A stretch of 64,000 nt of DNA from an uncultured Erythrobacter sp. (GTDB taxonomy: Bacteria > Pseudomonadota > Alphaproteobacteria > Sphingomonadales > Sphingomonadaceae), in assembly GCA_947499505.1 (NCBI GenBank), contig CANMOQ010000001.1, positions 106,037 through 170,036 of the forward strand, read 5' to 3'. The first letter of the stretch is position 1, and every line of letters begins with the position of its first letter. Both the position numbers and the translations under genes were made by a program. The notes under the pieces are model-generated. The model saw nothing but the letters and a program-made list of their open reading frames with translations, did not search any database and was not told where the DNA came from. Below are positions 61,673-64,000 of this stretch, piece after piece.

Positions 61673-62071
61673 GTGTTCATCACTTCAGCATTGGTAGCTG
61701 CGTCTTTGACAGCAAGTCCTGTCACATCTGAAGCCATCGCAAGGCAGGCCGAGCCTGATTTGCAAGCCGCGCATCTGGTTGCTGGACGCAATGCTGATGC
61801 GATTGCTGAACTGGAAGCGGTTCGCGCTCACGATCCCGCGCAGTTGATTAATCTCGGCATTGCTTATGCGCGGCAGGGTGATGAGGAGCGGGCGCGCGCT
61901 TTGTTTAAAGCGGCCGCAGCCAGCGATGACCGCATTGAAATCGACACTGCAAACGGCACAGAAACCGATTCGCGCCGGCTTGCGCGCAAAGCGCTGCGCA
62001 TGCTCGATAATGACGAATTCGCGCCTGTGCGCAGCGAACGTTTCGCCAATCGCGTCTCTTTGAAAGAGTGA
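61673..62071 (+). CDS. TPR-containing periplasmic protein
   Basis: A 132-residue protein with an N-terminal hydrophobic segment (MFITSALVAASLTASPVTS), probably a signal peptide, and one or two tetratricopeptide units (DAIAELEAVRAHDPAQLINL, AYARQGDEERARALFKAAAA). The C-terminus is charged and contains a second helical pair (SRRLARKALRMLD). The start is GTG with AAGGAGAGAG upstream. It is divergent from the lipoprotein/TonB receptor unit across the Pho-like region. Function unknown; TPRs suggest a protein-binding role in the envelope. Confidence 0.82.
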   Translation: MFITSALVAASLTASPVTSEAIARQAEPDLQAAHLVAGRNADAIAELEAVRAHDPAQLINLGIAYARQGDEERARALFKAAAASDDRIEIDTANGTETDSRRLARKALRMLDNDEFAPVRSERFANRVSLKE

Positions 62072-62318
62072 CCTGCTTAGGCGAACTTGTCGTCTAGGCC
62101 GTAATTCCAACACTTCATCGCACAAAACGACGCAATTGGGCGGGTTCGGTAGGCCTCCCAATTGCTTTCGTGTTTGCAACCGGTCCAATCTATCGCTTAA
62201 TCATAGACGTTAACTTTAATTGCTACGCAATACTTTGCCTTGATAAGGGTATGGACTGCGGAAATGTCACTTGCTTGTCATGTAGTGTTAGCAAGGGGGC
62301 GTGATTGGAGGGTTTTGG

Positions 62319-62960
62319 ATGATTCTCGCTCGTTTGGGCATGGCCAGCGCCGCTGCTGCGCTTGCCCTTACAACTGCACCCGCTCAGGCGGATGTGCTGC
62401 AAATCGATGCTGACGGTGCCCGCTGGGTCACCGGAGCGCGGGCGGTGGCGATCACCCAAAATCCTGAATTTTCTGCGTCTGGCGAGACTGCTAATCTCGA
62501 CGCTTTAATCGTGCCGGACAGCATTATTGCCGATCCATCGCGCCATGCCTTGGGTGTGCCGGCGATGTATGCCGAAACGATTCAAAGCCTGTCTGTGCGG
62601 TTCGATCTCAGCCCATCCCTGCTGGAGGCGTTGGTTTGGCAAGAAAGCCGCTGGCGTCCCAATGCTGTGTCGCATGCGGGCGCGCGGGGGCTTGCGCAAT
62701 TGATGCCGGGCACTGCCAAATATCTGGGCGTGGACCCCGATGATCCATTCCAGAACCTGGAGGGCGGGGCGCGCTATCTGCGCGAGCAGCTTGACCGTTT
62801 TGACGGAGATCTCGAAAAAGCACTGGCCGCCTATAACGCTGGACCTGGACGGGTCGAGCGCGCTGGCGGCGTTCCGAATATTCGCGAGACGAAACTCTAT
62901 GTCGCGGCCATCATGGGCCGTCTGGCGTCGCACTCGCGCGCCGATAAGCAACCTTTTTAA
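62319..62960 (+). CDS. lytic transglycosylase (SLT domain), VirB1-like
   Basis: A 213-residue protein with a signal peptide (MILARLGMASAAAALALTTA). The SLT domain includes the catalytic Glu in LVWQESRWRPNAVSHAGARG, LAQLMPGTAKYLGVDP, and the closing LAAYNAGPGRVERAGG. The ATG at 62319 has GGAGGG just upstream; a GTG at 62301 extends the frame but lacks one. It immediately precedes virB2-B3-B4, so it probably opens the peptidoglycan for the type IV secretion channel. Confidence 0.93.
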   Translation: MILARLGMASAAAALALTTAPAQADVLQIDADGARWVTGARAVAITQNPEFSASGETANLDALIVPDSIIADPSRHALGVPAMYAETIQSLSVRFDLSPSLLEALVWQESRWRPNAVSHAGARGLAQLMPGTAKYLGVDPDDPFQNLEGGARYLREQLDRFDGDLEKALAAYNAGPGRVERAGGVPNIRETKLYVAAIMGRLASHSRADKQPF

Positions 62961-63017
62961 CCATAATGTCGTAAACACGGCACTTAAGGACAAAGCAGAA
63001 CACGAATGGGAACATCA

Positions 63018-63344
63018 ATGTCGTCACTTTTTCGCATGCCAGCCATGATGATGGCCCGGATTGCGGCCTCTATTGCTCTGATGATGGCGCCTGTTGCTGC
63101 GCATGCTCAGCAGGTTGCTGATCCGCAAGGGTCCGGTCCGATTGTTGCGGCGCTGGGCTGGTTGCAAGGCACGCTGCTGGGCAATGTCGCCACCGCGATT
63201 GCGGTGATGGCTGTCGCAGCGGTCGGCTTCATGATGCTGACCGGCCGGATGAATTGGCGCTTTGGCGCGACCGTGATCATCGGCGTGTTCATCCTGTTCG
63301 GCGCATCGACCATTGTTGCTGGCATTCAAAGCGCGGCGGCCTGA
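63018..63344 (+). CDS. virB2: VirB2/TrbC-type pilin subunit
   Basis: A protein of about 108 residues with a long signal sequence (MSSLFRMPAMMMARIAASIA, cleavage after AAHAQQ-type site) and two hydrophobic helices separated by a short polar loop (LTGRMNWRFG), the layout of TrbC/VirB2 pilins. GGGAA lies ahead of the ATG at 63018; an ATG at 63006 is also possible. It is directly followed by virB3. Confidence 0.88.
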   Translation: MSSLFRMPAMMMARIAASIALMMAPVAAHAQQVADPQGSGPIVAALGWLQGTLLGNVATAIAVMAVAAVGFMMLTGRMNWRFGATVIIGVFILFGASTIVAGIQSAAA

Positions 63345-63353
63345 GGCGGGCAT

Positions 63354-63638
63354 ATGACCAATCTCGTCCGACATCCGGTCCACCGCGCTCTTACCCGCCC
63401 GCAAATGTTTGCTGGCGTGACGATGAACTTTTTCATCATCAATCTGATGGTGACGACGATTGCGTTTTTGATCCTCAAAAACTGGTGGATCATGATCGTG
63501 CCGGTGGTCGTGCACGTGATCGGCTATTTTTCTTCGCTTCGCGAACCGCGCATTTTCGACCTTTGGATCACCAAGGTTTCGAAATGTCCGCGGGTCAAGA
63601 ATTACAAGCGGTGGGGCTGTAACAGCTACGCGGCTTAA
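63354..63638 (+). CDS. virB3: VirB3-like type IV secretion protein
   Basis: A 94-residue membrane protein with two helices in the middle (NFFIINLMVTTIAFLIL, IMIVPVVVHVIGYFSSL) and the family's N-terminal HRALTRPQMFAGV. VirB3 is an inner-membrane component that works with VirB4. AGGCGGG precedes the ATG. It is 9 bp after virB2. Confidence 0.9.
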   Translation: MTNLVRHPVHRALTRPQMFAGVTMNFFIINLMVTTIAFLILKNWWIMIVPVVVHVIGYFSSLREPRIFDLWITKVSKCPRVKNYKRWGCNSYAA

Positions 63639-63660
63639 GGCCTGATAAGGAGGGCCTGCT

Positions 63661-64000
63661 ATGGTGAAATGGATTGGACCGGCAAGCTGGAGCGCCAAAG
63701 AGGCGCTGGCTGGCGATCGCCTGCCCTATGCGCGGCTGATCGATGAGAGCACAGTGCTGCTGCGCGATGGATCGGTGATGACCGCGATCCAAGTGCCCGG
63801 CCTGCTGTTTGAGACCGAGGATTCCGACGCGCTCAACGCCCATGCGGCAACGCGCGAGGTGATGCTGCGCTCTACCTTGGATGCGCGCTTTGCGCTCTAC
63901 CATCACGTCATTCGCCGTCAGGTTGAGGTCGATCTGGATGCGCAATTTGCCGATCCCCTCTCGCGCCATATTGACCAGCGCTGGAAAGAGCGCCTGGCGG
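63661..64000 (+). CDS. virB4: VirB4-like type IV secretion ATPase (5' end only)
   Basis: The first 113 codons are inside the window. The N-terminus (KEALAGDRLPYARLIDESTV, then LRDGSVMTAIQVPGLLFETE) is typical of the VirB4/TrbE/CagE family N-terminal domain; the ATPase motifs lie beyond the edge. AAGGAGGG precedes the ATG. It continues the virB operon. Confidence 0.9.
   Translation, partial: MVKWIGPASWSAKEALAGDRLPYARLIDESTVLLRDGSVMTAIQVPGLLFETEDSDALNAHAATREVMLRSTLDARFALYHHVIRRQVEVDLDAQFADPLSRHIDQRWKERLA

Noticed and set aside
62192..62212. Possible CtrA site (TTAA-N-TTAAC) upstream of the transglycosylase gene
   Set aside because: The spacing is 9 bp rather than the required 7.

Overview
This window looks like chromosomal DNA of an aerobic anoxygenic phototrophic alphaproteobacterium of the Sphingomonadales, most likely Erythrobacteraceae (Erythrobacter/Porphyrobacter/Citromicrobium type). 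This is inferred from gene order and protein character; no database search was possible. It carries what looks like a complete photosynthesis gene cluster (PGC, about 9.7-47.0 kb) with the oxygen-dependent cyclase AcsF and no BchE, a reaction centre without pufC, and only the late carotenoid genes crtC, crtD and crtF. Flanking traits (many TonB-type and lipoprotein genes, a starch/maltodextrin cluster, a VirB locus) fit that group.

Layout. 0-8.8 kb: an alpha-glucan utilisation locus with two GH13 enzymes leftward (one cut by the window edge) and, rightward, an SLC45/GPH-type sugar transporter, a GH13 lipoprotein and a GH97 enzyme. 9.0-9.5 kb: a lipoprotein cytochrome c. 9.7-25.0 kb, leftward: bchF-N-B-H-L-M-lhaA-puhA-B-C-orf95-acsF-puhE-hemA. 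25.3-31.9 kb, rightward: ppaA(aerR)-ppsR-bchG-pucC-like-bchP-tspO-orf97. 32.1-40.6 kb, leftward: crtF-bchC-X-Y-Z-pufB-A-L-M. 40.7-43.1 kb, rightward: crtD-crtC. 43.1-46.9 kb, leftward: bchI-D-O-orf61. 47.0-52.4 kb: a ferric-iron ABC transporter split into divergent permease and ATPase genes, its binding protein, a PKHD-type dioxygenase and an odd Gly/Glu/Ala-rich lipoprotein. 52.6-56.1 kb: ferredoxin-NADP reductase, flavin reductase, acyl-CoA dehydrogenase, SDR. 56.2-62.1 kb: a degenerate OmpR-type regulator, a TonB-dependent receptor with a partner lipoprotein, and a TPR protein, with Pho-box-like 11-bp repeats in three upstream regions. 62.3 kb to the end: start of a VirB type IV secretion locus (lytic transglycosylase, VirB2, VirB3, VirB4 start).

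Regulation. Six PpsR/CrtJ-type boxes (TGT-N12-ACA or ACG) lie in the divergent bchF/ppaA gap, before bchG, in tandem 8 bp apart before bchC, and between crtF and crtD. The cluster encodes both the repressor PpsR and a B12-domain antirepressor PpaA/AerR. bchI has no canonical box; instead its upstream region has four GACA elements spaced exactly 13 bp apart. The pufA-pufL gap encodes a 9-bp UUCG-loop hairpin whose 5' arm can alternatively pair with a sequence near the pufL ribosome site. The least explained features are that 13-bp array, the puf leader with its coupled 46-codon ORF, the start of crtC, and the pseudo-receiver/TonB/lipoprotein group.
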